NCBI GenBank assembly: GCA_021845665.1
Contig: JAJZVO010000012.1
Coordinates: 20,877-84,876, forward strand
Direction: 5' to 3'
Length of the DNA stretch: 64,000 bases
Source: Bacteroidota bacterium
GTDB lineage: Bacteria; Bacteroidota; Ignavibacteria; Kryptoniales; JAKASW01
In this document: in pieces, positions 29,124-38,788 of the stretch
How the letters are laid out: each line of letters begins with the position of its first letter
Numbering within the stretch: the first letter of the stretch is position 1
The notes under the pieces: generated by a model
Seen by the model: only the letters and a program-made list of their open reading frames with translations
What the model was told of the DNA's origin: nothing
The model's database searches: none
Translations under genes and position numbers: made by a program

Positions 29124-30443
29124 TCACGGCGTATTTCTATATATCATCCTTGGAAACGGTATTGTCTCTCTGACGTGATCGAGTCCGCAGATCCACGCCA
29201 CAGTCCTTTCAATCCCCAGTCCAAATCCGGAGTGCGGGACGGAGCCGTATTTCCTGAGATCGAGGTACCACTCGAATGGCTCCCTCGGAAGTTTGAATTC
29301 CTCCAGCCTCTTGACAAGCGTATCGTAGTCGTCCTCACGCTGGCTACCCCCTATGATTTCGCCGTATCCTTCAGGCGCAAGCACGTCGACCGAGAGCGTC
29401 AGCTCGGGTCTCTCAGGATCGCGCTTCATGTAAAAAGCCTTGCATGCAGCCGGATAATGGTGCACCATCACAGGCCTGTCATACTGCTGGGAAACGATCG
29501 TCTCGTCGGTACCGCCGAGATCGTTACCGTACTCGAAGTTCACACCGTTCTTCTTAAGTATCTCGACCGCCTCGTCATAATGGAGACGCGGGAACGGCCT
29601 TCTCACCGGCTGGAGCTTCGTGACATCCCTTTCGAGCAGCTTCAATTCTTCGGGAGAATTTTTTAAAACCGTCTGAACCACGTGCTCGATGAATTCCTCC
29701 GCAAGATCCATATCGTCGTTAAGATCCGCCCAGGCAACCTCAGGCTCGACCATCCAAAATTCCGTTAGATGCCTCCTGGTCTTCGATTTCTCCGCACGGA
29801 AAGTCGGCCCGAAACAATAAACCTTTCCAAAAGCCATCGCCGATGCCTCGGCATACAATTGACCGCTCTGCGTAAGGTAAGCTTTGCCCAGATCGAAATA
29901 TTCCGTTTCAAAGAGCGTGCTCGTTCCCTCTACAGAGGCAGGCGTCAATATCGGAGAATCCACCAGCGTAAAACCTTTGTTGTCGAAGAACTCGCGAACT
30001 GCCTTTATGATCTGATGCCGGATCCTGAGTATCGCATGCTGCCTTGAAGACCTCAGCCATAGATGCCTGTGATCCATAAGGAATTCAGTCCCGTGTTCTT
30101 TCGGCGTTATGGGATATTCCGTGGCAATGTGGACCGTCTTCATGTCCTCGACCTGGAGCTCAAAACCTCCCGGTGCGCGGTCGTCCTTATGGACCTTGCC
30201 CGTGACAGCAACGGAACTTTCCTGCGTCAACAGGTCGAACATCCCGAATACATCAGGGGTCAGCTGGTTCTTCACCGCTACGCATTGCGCTATGCCTGAG
30301 CCGTCCCTTACAAGTATGAAATGTATCTTCCCGCTTGACCTCTTGTTATAGACCCAGCCGCGGATCGTCACGGTCTTGTCGTCGAAGCTGGAGAGATGAT
30401 CGATACTGGTTACAGGATTGTTGCCTACCGGACCTTCTGACAT
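29124..30443 (-). CDS. asnS: asparaginyl-tRNA synthetase
   Basis: 439 residues, class IIb synthetase. The N-terminal OB-fold anticodon domain ([27 protein letters not shown]) is followed by the catalytic core: motif 2 [25 protein letters not shown] and motif 3 [30 protein letters not shown] and [15 protein letters not shown] favour AsnRS over AspRS. It charges tRNA-Asn. The gene stands alone, 144 bases before the ABC ATPase start on the same strand. Confidence 0.96.
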   Translation of the reverse strand: MSEGPVGNNPVTSIDHLSSFDDKTVTIRGWVYNKRSSGKIHFILVRDGSGIAQCVAVKNQLTPDVFGMFDLLTQESSVAVTGKVHKDDRAPGGFELQVEDMKTVHIATEYPITPKEHGTEFLMDHRHLWLRSSRQHAILRIRHQIIKAVREFFDNKGFTLVDSPILTPASVEGTSTLFETEYFDLGKAYLTQSGQLYAEASAMAFGKVYCFGPTFRAEKSKTRRHLTEFWMVEPEVAWADLNDDMDLAEEFIEHVVQTVLKNSPEELKLLERDVTKLQPVRRPFPRLHYDEAVEILKKNGVNFEYGNDLGGTDETIVSQQYDRPVMVHHYPAACKAFYMKRDPERPELTLSVDVLAPEGYGEIIGGSQREDDYDTLVKRLEEFKLPREPFEWYLDLRKYGSVPHSGFGLGIERTVAWICGLDHVRETIPFPRMIYRNTP

Positions 30444-30606
30444 CTGCTACTCCATCATTGTTGTTCAGTCTGATGAACCAATATAAGTGGTGAGATTTAC
30501 GCGTTCAATCTCGGCAGCACATCGCCGGACCAAGGGTTTTCAACAAATCAACTTTTATGATGGATGTCTCCGTCTTAAATTAGATGCCAGAAAGGGACTG
30601 CGCGAA

Positions 30607-31590
30607 ATGAAAGCACTTGTCACAGGTTCAACGGGCTTCATCGGAAGCCATCTTGTCGAAAAGCTTCTCCACCGGGATTACAAAGTATCATGCCTCATCA
30701 GGAAAGCTACGAAGCTCGAGTACATCGACAAACTTCCCGTCGACCTCGTACAGGCCGATTACGAGAATATCGACTTGCTGCGTGCCGCCATTGAGGACGC
30801 AGACTACGTGTTTCACGTAGGAGGGGTGACCAAAGCCAAAGACAAGCGTGCCTACTTCGCAGGCAACCATGAAACCACCAGGAATCTTCTCGCCGCGGTC
30901 GGCAAGTACAACCCGGGTCTGAAAAGATTCGTCCTTGCGAGCAGCCTTACCGCCGTCGGACCCGGCACCGGAACTGAGGCGGTAGACGAGACGACTCCAT
31001 ACCACCCGATCACGACCTACGGTAGGAGCAAGATGGAAGCCGAGAAGGAGTGTCTGGCAAATATGTCCTCGCTTCCGATAACCATAATCAGGCCGCCTGC
31101 CGTTTACGGTCCGCGGGACCGTGACATCTTCGCGTTCTTTGATTCCGTGAAGAAGCATATCATACCTTTATCCGGATTCGGCAGAAAGGTTTTAAGCTTC
31201 GTCCATGCTTATGATCTCGTTGACGGGATCATCGCAGCTGCGGAACATCCCAAAGCGGCCAGCCAGGTGTACTTCATATCGAACGAGGATGTTTACGATT
31301 GGGGAATGCTCGGCGAGTTTGCGGCAAAGAGCATGAACACCTGGGCAATTAAGGCAAGAGTCCCGCACGCCGTGCTATTTACGATTGCCGGCATCGGTGA
31401 GTTCGCCGCAGGACTGCAGGGAAAGCCCGCTTTGGTGAATATCGAAAAAGCGCGCGACGGGGTGCAAAAGAACTGGCTCTGCAGTCCCAAGAAGGCGTTT
31501 TCCGAGCTTGGCTTCAGGACTAAGTTGTCCCTTGAAGAAGGGGTGGCAATTACAGTCGATTGGTACAAGAAAAATGGTTGGATGAAATAA
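30607..31590 (+). CDS. NAD-dependent epimerase/dehydratase (extended SDR)
   Basis: About 327 residues. The Rossmann start TGSTGFIGSHLVEKLL gives the GxxGxxG motif of extended short-chain dehydrogenases. YGRSKMEAE holds the catalytic YxxxK, and the serine of LASSLTAVG completes the triad. Substrates of this broad group include nucleotide sugars, dihydroflavonols and sterols, so the reaction is left open. The ATG at 30607 is chosen because the nucleotide fold begins two residues later; it follows GAAAGGGA and a TAAATTAG box at 30576-30583. A frame extending to 30487 adds residues unlike the family. Confidence 0.88.
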   Translation: MKALVTGSTGFIGSHLVEKLLHRDYKVSCLIRKATKLEYIDKLPVDLVQADYENIDLLRAAIEDADYVFHVGGVTKAKDKRAYFAGNHETTRNLLAAVGKYNPGLKRFVLASSLTAVGPGTGTEAVDETTPYHPITTYGRSKMEAEKECLANMSSLPITIIRPPAVYGPRDRDIFAFFDSVKKHIIPLSGFGRKVLSFVHAYDLVDGIIAAAEHPKAASQVYFISNEDVYDWGMLGEFAAKSMNTWAIKARVPHAVLFTIAGIGEFAAGLQGKPALVNIEKARDGVQKNWLCSPKKAFSELGFRTKLSLEEGVAITVDWYKKNGWMK

Positions 31591-31949
31591 GTACCTTGCG
31601 AAGATTCCGAAGCTGATTCTTAAGCTACCTTTGCAAGGTAGCGACACCTCTAACTTACGCTGGATTCGCAAGTGCATACTCTTGCATAGAGATTTTGCTT
31701 TCTCGTAATGGCTGCTCACATGACTACAATTGCGACTCACCTTGAAATGGGAGTGTTAATGACGGAAGACCTGTAAAGGTGAGTTACAATTTGTATCGGC
31801 TTCCATTTTGAAGGGGCGACACTTGCAGTGCCCCTGCTGAAAACCTCAATTCACTATCGTCGCGGCTCAGGAACGTTGCACCGGGGGTTTCCGACCCGCT
31901 TCTCGGGTTAAGTCCCTAGAGACGCGACCCAAAAGTCCAACTACGAGAG
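31591..31949. other. intergenic region with several short palindromes
   Basis: No gene is supported. Visible dyads are GCTACCTT-TGC-AAGGTAGC at 31624-31642, also able to pair with GTACCTTGC at 31591-31599, and ACTCACCTT (31735-31743) facing AAGGTGAGT (31776-31784). None is followed by a clear T-run. A stretch near 31870-31920 loosely resembles one at 32052-32098, on the other side of the palindromic repeat. Confidence 0.45.
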
Positions 31950-32046
31950 CACGAAGATTTTTCACGAAGGACACGAAGGGATCTATTCATTTATCGTTCT
32001 TTCTTTGTGCTCTTTGCGCCCTTTCTTCGTGACCTTTGTGGTTAAA
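31950..32046. repeat. dispersed-type imperfect palindrome, CACGAAG family
   Basis: The left arm has CACGAAG-rich sequence (CACGAAGGACACGAAGGG); the right arm (CCCTTTCTTCGTGACCTTTGTGGTT) is its imperfect complement. Elements of this look are scattered through intergenic DNA of many FCB and other bacteria; their role is not known to me. A related element lies at 38613-38692. Confidence 0.6.
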
Positions 32047-32099
32047 TAGTTTTGCAGCGGGTTTTCGGCCACGTCCCTAGCGACTGCGGGGCACGACCT

Positions 32100-33662
32100 T
32101 TACAGCGGTATATTCCCGTGCTTCTTCTTTGGATTCGTATCCACTTTAGACTCGAGCATTTCGAATGCACGAATAAGCCTGGCTCGCGTCTTCGCCGGCT
32201 CAATTACCTCGTCGATGTAGCCGCGTTCGGCTGCAATATACGGATTGGCAAACTTCGCGGTGTAGTCCGAAACGAGTTTCGCTTCTACTTCGTCGCGGTT
32301 GGGAGCGTTTTCAATCTCTTTCTTGAAAATAATCTCGACGGCGCCTTTGGGACCCATGACGGCGATCTCGGCAGACGGCCAGGCGAAGTTCATGTCGCCG
32401 CGGATATGTTTCGAGTTCATCACATCGTAGGCACCGCCGTATGCTTTCCTGGTTATCACAGTAATTTTCGGGACGGTCGCTTCGCTGAAGGCATAGAGGA
32501 GCTTCGCGCCATTCTTGATAATCCCCCGCCATTCCTGGTCGGTGCCGGGGAGAAAGCCGGGGACATCTTCGAGAACGAGGAGAGGTATACTGAAGGCGTC
32601 GCAGAAGCGGACAAACCTTGCCGCCTTCGTTGAAGCATCTATATCGAGAACACCCGCGAGCACTGCAGGCTGGTTGGCCACGACTCCGATCGATCTCCCG
32701 TCCAATCTTCCGAATCCGACGATTATGTTCTGTGCAAAGAGCTCATGGACCTCGATGAACGCGCCTTCGTCTAAGATAAGCCTGATGGCTTCCTTCATAT
32801 CGTAAGGTTTAGTCGGTGTATCGGGGACGAGTGTGTTGAGTTCTGCCTCCTCTCTGTCCGGCTTGTCGTTCGTCCTCAGACGTGGCGGGTACTCACGATA
32901 ATTCTGAGGTAAATAAGAGAGAAGATTTCTAATTCCGATGAGACACTCCGCCTCGCTGTCGCAAGCGAAATGGGCAACGCCGCTTTTCGTGGCATGCGTC
33001 ACTGCACCCCCGAGTTCCTCGAATGATACATCCTCGTGTGTCACCGTCTTGACGACGTTCGGACCCGTGACGAACATGTAGCTCGTGTTCTTCACCATGA
33101 AAATGAAATCGGTGATTGCCGGCGAGTAGACGGCCCCGCCCGCAGAAGGGCCCATGATCGCAGAGATCTGCGGTACTACGCCGCTCGCGAGAGTATTTCT
33201 CAGGAAGATATCGGCATATCCGCCGAGCGAGACAACCCCTTCCTGTATCCTGGCTCCGCCCGAGTCGTTAAGACCAATGATCGGCGCCCCCATCTTCATC
33301 GCCATATCCATAACCTTGCAGATCTTCTCGGCATGCGCCTCCGAAAGCGATCCGCCGAACACTGTGAAGTCCTGGCTGTAGGCGAAAACCAGCCTCCCGT
33401 CGACCTTACCGTACCCCGTTATGACGCCGTCCCCCGGAAACCGCTGCTTCTCCAGACCGAAGTCGTGGGAACGGTGCTTGACGAACATATCAAGCTCGGT
33501 GAACGACCCTTCGTCGAGAAGGATCTCGAGCCGTTCGCGCGCAGTAAGTTTCCCCTTCTTGTGCTGCTCCTCCACGCGCTTCTCGCCGCCGCCGGCTTTC
33601 GCCTCTTTAATGAGTCTGCTGAGTTCCTCGAGCCTCGGCGATTCTTCTGATTTGTCTTTCAT
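32100..33662 (-). CDS. acyl-CoA carboxylase carboxyltransferase subunit (propionyl/methylmalonyl-CoA type)
   Basis: 520 residues, the normal length for PccB/MmdA-type beta subunits. It has two crotonase-like halves. The first holds [47 protein letters not shown] and [16 protein letters not shown]. The second holds [45 protein letters not shown] and a C-terminus ending KKHGNIPL, a typical end in this family. It moves a carboxyl group from biotin to propionyl-CoA or a similar acyl-CoA. No biotin carboxylase, biotin carrier or decarboxylase membrane gene is nearby, so the partner complex is undetermined. Confidence 0.93.
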   Translation of the reverse strand: MKDKSEESPRLEELSRLIKEAKAGGGEKRVEEQHKKGKLTARERLEILLDEGSFTELDMFVKHRSHDFGLEKQRFPGDGVITGYGKVDGRLVFAYSQDFTVFGGSLSEAHAEKICKVMDMAMKMGAPIIGLNDSGGARIQEGVVSLGGYADIFLRNTLASGVVPQISAIMGPSAGGAVYSPAITDFIFMVKNTSYMFVTGPNVVKTVTHEDVSFEELGGAVTHATKSGVAHFACDSEAECLIGIRNLLSYLPQNYREYPPRLRTNDKPDREEAELNTLVPDTPTKPYDMKEAIRLILDEGAFIEVHELFAQNIIVGFGRLDGRSIGVVANQPAVLAGVLDIDASTKAARFVRFCDAFSIPLLVLEDVPGFLPGTDQEWRGIIKNGAKLLYAFSEATVPKITVITRKAYGGAYDVMNSKHIRGDMNFAWPSAEIAVMGPKGAVEIIFKKEIENAPNRDEVEAKLVSDYTAKFANPYIAAERGYIDEVIEPAKTRARLIRAFEMLESKVDTNPKKKHGNIPL

Positions 33663-33777
33663 GTCTTAGCCATCCTCACGGTTTGGGTTGCTTCCTCTGC
33701 GAAACCAGCCGCGGAGAAAGGGAGTTATTCACATGAACAACGCAGCGATGTCAGCTTAATCACTATATAGGTGCGAA

Positions 33778-35436
33778 TCAATTGAAAAGGAGATTCTTAG
33801 TAAAGTCATAATAGATCGTGAAGAGGAATGAAAACTGGCCTTTGTTAAGTCCAGGTACGTATGAGTAATTATGGCTTTGCGAATAATATAGCTTCAGCTT
33901 GCCGTAAAAATCTGGCCGAGGCTGACAGATCACTGAGACGTCGAAGAGATTTGTCGACTGGACAATCCCGTAAGGAAAAGGCTCAATATAGCCGGTGGCC
34001 ACTGTAATGTTCGGATCGGTAAGCCATGGCATCGTGTACGGGCCGTATAGATTTTGGCTTCCGTGCTCGAGATGCAACGCCTCGAAGCCGAGTCTCCACG
34101 AAGACGTAAGCCAGTGAGAGAGACGCAGGTCGAGGTTCCAGAAGTCGTCACCGTAAGGGCTCGCCACGGGGTAGTTCCACAAAAGGAGTTTCTCAAAGCT
34201 GGACCAGTTGTACTCGTTGTAGACGCGATTACGAACCATGGTGTACTAAATGTTTGCGTCCGTTCCGCTCAATCCGAAGTACGATAAAATATTCGCCGCA
34301 TGAAACCCGAGATCGAAAGCATACAGGTTCGGTTTGAGATCGCCCTTCGTCTTGTGGTCAACCTGCCAGTCATCGACCATGAGATCGCCATAGAAATTGA
34401 AATTCTTCGGCCAGAAGACGCTGATATCGGCGCCGAGATATGCGTTAACATCCTTCTGATTGTTCACCTCTGTTTCATAAGTAACGCGCAGCGGATTTAT
34501 AAGCTCCATATCGAGCGGAGCGTTCGGTCCGCCGAAAACACCCGCCTGGTAGGCTCCAAGAAATACTTTGTTATCGATGTTGAATTCAAATCTCGACCCG
34601 GTAAGATACCTGTTAGCGAGTGGATCGGGTAGTCCGGCCGTCGGCCCGGGTCCGTTTGGAGCATAGTTGTTGGTGTCCGGCGTAAACTCAAGCATAGGGT
34701 TGAGCTGCGCCACAAACCAGTTGAACTTAACCACGTTCGTGTGCACGAACAAAGACGCCATATCGAACGCACCGGGTGTCGTCGACACGAGCAAGGTCCC
34801 GTTGTTTCCGTACCCCCACGAGAGATAATCCCTTCCAAAAGTGAAATAGAAATTCGGATCAGAATAGCGCGCGTAAGCCTGCTGATGGACCGCGTCGAGT
34901 CCGAATTTCGTCGACCCGGTGTATAATGTATCGTCCTTCAAAGTCTGATCGATCGTGGCATCGGTGTACAAAATAAGATGATTCCCCACCTGGAACCCGA
35001 ACTCACTTCTCAGCAACGGTCTGAACTCGACTTTGCCCGCATACTTGAATGTTTGGTAATCTCCTTTTGCGACATTACCGAATGCCTCCTCCGCGAATCT
35101 CGCTCCGACGAAAGACGTATCAGCATTAGAATCCTTCGCAGTGACTATTCGGATGTCGTACGAAAACTCACGCTCCAGCTTCTCGATAAGCCACCTGTCT
35201 GTCTTCGGGATCCTCGATAAATCGACGTGCCTTTCAAGTTTTACGAGAGCCTTCGCAACTTCGCTTCGTGTATATGGTTTGAAGCCGGGACTAAGAACGA
35301 ACAAATATCCCCTGTTCTGCAGCTGTTGTATCACATCATATGTCCAGTTATCAACCGGTATACTGTATTCATCCTGTGCGTAAGTGAAGGAGGCGGTTGT
35401 TAGTGCCACGACGCAAACGATAATTCCTAGCTTCAT
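33778..35436 (-). pseudogene. Wzi-like capsule assembly/outer-membrane protein, split by an in-frame amber codon
   Basis: The gene reads in one frame from the ATG at 35436 to the TAA at 33778, interrupted only by TAG at 34246-34248. The first part (396 codons) has a signal peptide (KLGIIVCVVALTTASFTYA), an N-terminal helical segment (NWTYDVIQQLQNRGYL, SRSEVAKALVKLE-like), then barrel strands. The second part continues YTMVRNRVYNEYNWSSFEKLL and barrel strands to the end. This layout suits Wzi-type proteins that bind capsule polysaccharide at the outer membrane. Sequence on both sides of the stop looks undamaged, so it may be a recent mutation, a sequencing error or a readthrough site. The truncated 5' part alone would lack the final strands. 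Confidence 0.65.
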
Positions 35437-35602
35437 CTATTTCCTTAGAATGGTAAAAGCAAGCCCGGCCGAATCGGAAGATACAGATCGGACACACGAA
35501 GTTATTTCAGCCAGCCCTGCAATCTTTTATTAGGTAAGTGAATGGATTTCCGAGAAACGGACACCCGATAATGACAAATCCGTAAGGTACTTGGCAGGCC
35601 GA

Positions 35603-36202
35603 TCAGCGGTATATGATTACGTCAGTACGGCGGTTATCCGCTCTGCCGGCTGCGGTGGTGTTAGGCGCGATCGGCTTACTGGATCCGTTTGCAACGAGCG
35701 TAATTTCGTTCAGCGGTACACCGAGACGAGCCGAGAGAGAGTCGGCAACGTGCGCTGCCCTTTGCCTCGAAAGCTTCACGTTATACCAGGGTGCGCCTAT
35801 CGAATCGGCATTACCTTCCACGACAATGTGAATGCCGCCCGCCCCACGCCGCCTCAACAGGCTCTGGATCCTGTCGAAAATACAGTAGACGTTTTTATTG
35901 ACATGAGATTTGTTGAATGCAAAGTAAATCCGAACGGGAGAATTGCGTAGCCCTGCTTCTGAAGATTGCGCCCTTGACACCGGTGCTACCGGCTTAGCCG
36001 CCACAACTTCTGAGCGAGTGCCTGCCCCCTCGTTCTTTTCCGTCGCCGGAGCAGAAGCCGACACCGAAGGCAATTTGGAGGGGACATTGTAATGTGGTTT
36101 CTTGGCGGCAGGCTTAAACTCGAAGAAAAGAAAGAGCAAGGCACCAAGAACGACTAAACCAATCAGCACCTTGCCACCGGGTTGAATTTTTACACGCGCC
36201 AT
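35603..36202 (-). CDS. OmpA-domain protein with N-terminal membrane anchor
   Basis: 199 residues. One membrane segment (VLIGLVVLGALLFLFFEF, residues 12-29) acts as an uncleaved anchor. A proline/alanine/serine-rich linker follows to about residue 85, then a C-terminal OmpA-like peptidoglycan-binding domain: VRIYFAFNKSHVNK, VVEGNADSIGAPWYNVKLSRQRAAHVADSL and a final NRRTDVIIYR. The family binds diaminopimelate of peptidoglycan; here the anchor is in the inner membrane. It lies 68 bases downstream of the coiled-coil gene on the same strand, so the two may work together. Confidence 0.85.
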   Translation of the reverse strand: MARVKIQPGGKVLIGLVVLGALLFLFFEFKPAAKKPHYNVPSKLPSVSASAPATEKNEGAGTRSEVVAAKPVAPVSRAQSSEAGLRNSPVRIYFAFNKSHVNKNVYCIFDRIQSLLRRRGAGGIHIVVEGNADSIGAPWYNVKLSRQRAAHVADSLSARLGVPLNEITLVANGSSKPIAPNTTAAGRADNRRTDVIIYR

Positions 36203-36270
36203 ATATCAGAATTGTTTTGTGGGGCCGCACGTCAACACCTGCGGAGGAATCACGAATTCAAATCCGGAGA

Positions 36271-36939
36271 TCAGCTTTCGGAAGGAGTCGAAGGGGCTTT
36301 TCTCCGCTTCGGGCTGTGGGATTGCTCTGAGACGTCCTGCGGAACGAAATACTGCAGGACACCCGACAGCCGCTGCTCTTCTTTCTCCTTCTCTTCCTGC
36401 CATGCCTGGAACTTATCGCGAGCCTCCTTGACGGAATTATTGTTGTCTTCCATCTTCTCGCGGATCTCGTTGAATATTCTTTCCATCTCTTCCTGGAGGC
36501 GCTTGTTCTCTTCACTCTTCTTCTGTTCCATCTCGCGCAGCCTTCGCTCTTCGATCTTCTCGAATTGCGTCAGTGCCTTGTCTCGCTTGACGGCGTCCTG
36601 GATGACATCTTCCGCGGGTATGCGCAGGGCTTCCAGAGCGACCATAAGCGCGCTCCGTTTTATCTCGGTAGAGGCACCTTTGAGATGCGAACTTTTCAAG
36701 AGTTCTTCGGCACGGTACACCGTAAAAGCGTTCGCAGGCTCCTTGATTCCGAAGGCCTGATAAATCGCTTCGAAGCTCGGAAGTTCTTCGCCGACACGCG
36801 CGACGGGTTGTTCGAGCTGAGGCTCGCCGATCTCCACGCGCGAAGGTGGTTGCGACTGAGTGGGCTCTACGGCCAGCTCGGCTTTCTTCTCTTCGTCTTC
36901 AACCGATACGAATACGTTGTACCATTTTTTTTCCGCCAT
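36271..36939 (-). CDS. hypothetical coiled-coil protein
   Basis: 222 residues; family not recognised. The N-terminus (MAEKKWYNVFVSVEDEE) looks cytoplasmic, without a signal peptide. A central part from about 55 to 120 (LPSFEAIYQAFGIKEPANAFTVYRAEELLKSSHL, RSALMVALEALRIPAEDVIQDAVKRDKAL) is helical, and residues 120-200 are a highly charged coiled coil (KIEERRLREMEQKKSEENKRLQEE and on). The start is preceded by GGAGGTAAT. A good promoter (TTGATT, 17 bases, TAAATT) lies just upstream. It probably shares a transcript with the OmpA-domain gene; a scaffold role is a guess only. Confidence 0.75.
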   Translation of the reverse strand: MAEKKWYNVFVSVEDEEKKAELAVEPTQSQPPSRVEIGEPQLEQPVARVGEELPSFEAIYQAFGIKEPANAFTVYRAEELLKSSHLKGASTEIKRSALMVALEALRIPAEDVIQDAVKRDKALTQFEKIEERRLREMEQKKSEENKRLQEEMERIFNEIREKMEDNNNSVKEARDKFQAWQEEKEKEEQRLSGVLQYFVPQDVSEQSHSPKRRKAPSTPSES

Positions 36940-36961
36940 ATTACCTCCAGAAATTCAACCT

Positions 36962-36990
36962 AATTTAGAAGCGGGACGACACTTAATCAA
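36962..36990 (-). promoter_or_regulatory. putative sigma-70-type promoter of the coiled-coil/OmpA pair
   Basis: On the minus strand TTGATT is followed after 17 bases by TAAATT, ending about 22 bases before the start codon at 36939 and just upstream of GGAGGTAAT. The pattern is good but untested. Confidence 0.5.
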
Positions 36991-37113
36991 GTTTCGTGAA
37001 GAAAAAAGTGTGGAAGGTCACTGCAACACAAACCGAACTTCTTCTCCCAGTTCTGGAGCCGGAAGTCTCCAGCATCCCCGCACTCGCCTCAGAGCACAAA
37101 TCTCGCTTATTGT

Positions 37114-37539
37114 TCACCCACCGCCGGTGTTGCGCAGTATTTGCCTCGAAAATTCTTCGATATCCATCAGGTCATTCAGAGACCTGTAAACCAGTTCATC
37201 GTCGACGCCGAAATACTCATGCACCAGAATGTTCCTGAGACCCACTGCTTTCACGATATGCTCAGTGAGTTGACCAGTCAAGAATCTCTCCCGTCCCAAG
37301 ATCTCAATGCACTCCGCGTAGCTCTTTGGATTGCCAAGATTGTAATAACTCACAACCGCGCACGCCGTGTCTATGACAATCTGGAGACATTCCAACATTC
37401 CGTAACGCAACCCCCATAGAAGTTTCTTATCAGAGCGAATTTCATCAAAGGGATGCGACTTGAAATCCCGCAGAACACGCAGATTATCTTCGAGATCTTT
37501 CAATCTCGGCAGCAGGTCTTCCATATCTCCCTTCTTCAA
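37114..37539 (-). CDS. HepT-like HEPN-domain toxin (DUF86 type)
   Basis: 141 residues, mostly helical. The HEPN RNase motif Rx4-6H is present in LRNILVHEYFGVDDELVYRSL. Relatives act as tRNA- or mRNA-cleaving toxins and are held inactive by an MNT nucleotidyltransferase, some of which AMPylate the toxin on a tyrosine of the RxxxxHxY site. That tyrosine is also present here (HEY). The start overlaps the end of the MNT gene by 41-56 bases depending on which ATG (37539 or 37524) is used, a normal arrangement for MNT/HEPN pairs. Confidence 0.85.
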   Translation of the reverse strand: MKKGDMEDLLPRLKDLEDNLRVLRDFKSHPFDEIRSDKKLLWGLRYGMLECLQIVIDTACAVVSYYNLGNPKSYAECIEILGRERFLTGQLTEHIVKAVGLRNILVHEYFGVDDELVYRSLNDLMDIEEFSRQILRNTGGG

Positions 37540-37936
37540 TTCTCTTTTTCATGTCGTACATCATCCGTCTTCGCACACCCTCAAAATCAAGGTAACGAAT
37601 CATAGACTGGAATTTGCAGCGGCGATACAAGCCCTCTCCTTCGCCTGGCGACACGAATATTAACTCCCCTCCGGACAATATTTCGTAACAATCAAAAGAA
37701 GAAATCGATCTCAGGTTGACGAGGTCAATCTTCCTGCCGAAGAGCCCTCCGCTCAGTGAACCCGCGAGGTTAAGGAACCCGTCATGATCGGAGTACACGG
37801 CGATATCGATATCGCTCAAGGGTGTCTCCTGTTTCATAGCTACTGAACCGAACAGGACGGCGAACTTAACTCCGAATTTCGCAAACTCGGCCGACAGAGG
37901 ATCCTTTATGATCTCAACTAGAGATTCTTGCTCCAT
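37484..37936 (-). CDS. MNT-domain nucleotidyltransferase antitoxin
   Basis: About 150 residues. The minimal nucleotidyltransferase core has FAVLFGSVAMKQETPLSDIDIAV, that is GS followed by DxD, the metal-binding aspartates. A third acidic site may be in KIDLVNL. It should neutralise the HepT-like toxin encoded just downstream, possibly by AMPylation as in studied MntA/HepT pairs. I start it at the ATG at 37936; an open frame to 38011 overlaps the transposase remnant and adds a segment unlike the family. The pair sits directly beside the truncated transposase. Confidence 0.85.
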   Translation of the reverse strand: MEQESLVEIIKDPLSAEFAKFGVKFAVLFGSVAMKQETPLSDIDIAVYSDHDGFLNLAGSLSGGLFGRKIDLVNLRSISSFDCYEILSGGELIFVSPGEGEGLYRRCKFQSMIRYLDFEGVRRRMMYDMKKRIEEGRYGRPAAEIERSRR

Positions 37937-37992
37937 ATTCCATAAAAAATACGCGATATTTGCATGAACTCCTATTTGAATCAAGCACGAGT

Positions 37993-38490
37993 TTACCCAG
38001 TTTTTAGCCATAGATTGAGAGCGAAGGCAAAGCTTGATGCCATCTGGAGGGCGTCAAGCACCCTGTAGTAAATGAATCTTGCGGCGGGATCGAGTTCGGA
38101 TTGTGTCGTGCATAGAATATGAAGGAGGCGTTTTCTCTTGGCACTGACATATTCGACGAATAGTACCAAGAAGGCAAAGGCAAGCATAACAGAGAGACAG
38201 ACTCGTTCAATGGCTTTCCAATGTCGAACTCGAACATCCTCCAGATGGAGGCGGCGTTTGAGAAACTCCAATTCTTCCTCTACGGCCCAACGATCGGAAT
38301 ACCGACGCACCGTCTGTCGCAGTATAAGGTCGTTGGTCAAGGGAATATTAGTATAGAAGAATACACGCTTCCCTTTATCACCGTAGCCCTCCACGACCAA
38401 TAGCCACAACTCTTGACGGACATGCTGGCGTCGTGTTCCATCCCACCGTTCTGGAAAAACAACTCGGCATGAACCGTAACGAATTGTCAA
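37993..38490 (-). pseudogene. truncated IS4-type DDE transposase (C-terminal part)
   Basis: About 165 codons remain. They hold the C-terminal region with the catalytic glutamate: RRYSDRWAVEEELEFLKRRLHLEDVRVRHWKAIERV, in the Y-x2-RW-x-E-x-FK style of IS4-superfamily transposases. The N-terminal part with the two catalytic aspartates is missing, and a stop codon lies just upstream in frame. No terminal inverted repeats were recognised. It is a dead insertion-sequence fragment. Confidence 0.75.
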
Positions 38491-38612
38491 TCGCCTCCCC
38501 CCTCACCTCACCTGCTAAATTTAGCCCCTTTCCCTAGAAATTGGGTAAACTCGTGTAAGAACGTGGGCGAGGCATTGCCCTGGTCATGTGTGGCAACATC
38601 GCCGGTGATTTC

Positions 38613-38692
38613 AACCGCCAAGGGCGCGAAGATTCGCCAAGTGTTTGTCTCGTTGATGGTAACTTTTGCGTGTCTTGGCGATCTCTGCGGTT
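38613..38692. repeat. dispersed-type imperfect palindrome, CCGCCAAG family
   Basis: The left arm (AACCGCCAAGGGCGCGAAG continuing ATTCGCCAAG) faces the right arm CTTGGCGATCTCTGCGGTT at 38674-38692. The style is that of the element at 31950-32046. It lies between the transposase remnant and the susD terminator. Confidence 0.6.
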
Positions 38693-38718
38693 ACATTCCA
38701 CTTCGGGGTGAATCCCAC

Positions 38719-38752
38719 AAAAAAATTCCCGTGCCGCGAGAGGCGGCACGGG
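38719..38752 (-). terminator. rho-independent terminator of susC1-susD1
   Basis: A perfect 10-bp stem (CCCGTGCCGC and its complement) with a 5-base loop is followed on the minus strand by AA and seven T. It lies 37 bases after the susD1 stop. Confidence 0.9.
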
Positions 38753-38788
38753 ATTAATCCTAAGTCGGTAACACACCGAGCGTACTTC

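Noticed and set aside
33036..33650. 204-codon plus-strand frame opposite the carboxyltransferase gene
   Set aside because: Antisense shadow without signals or homology.
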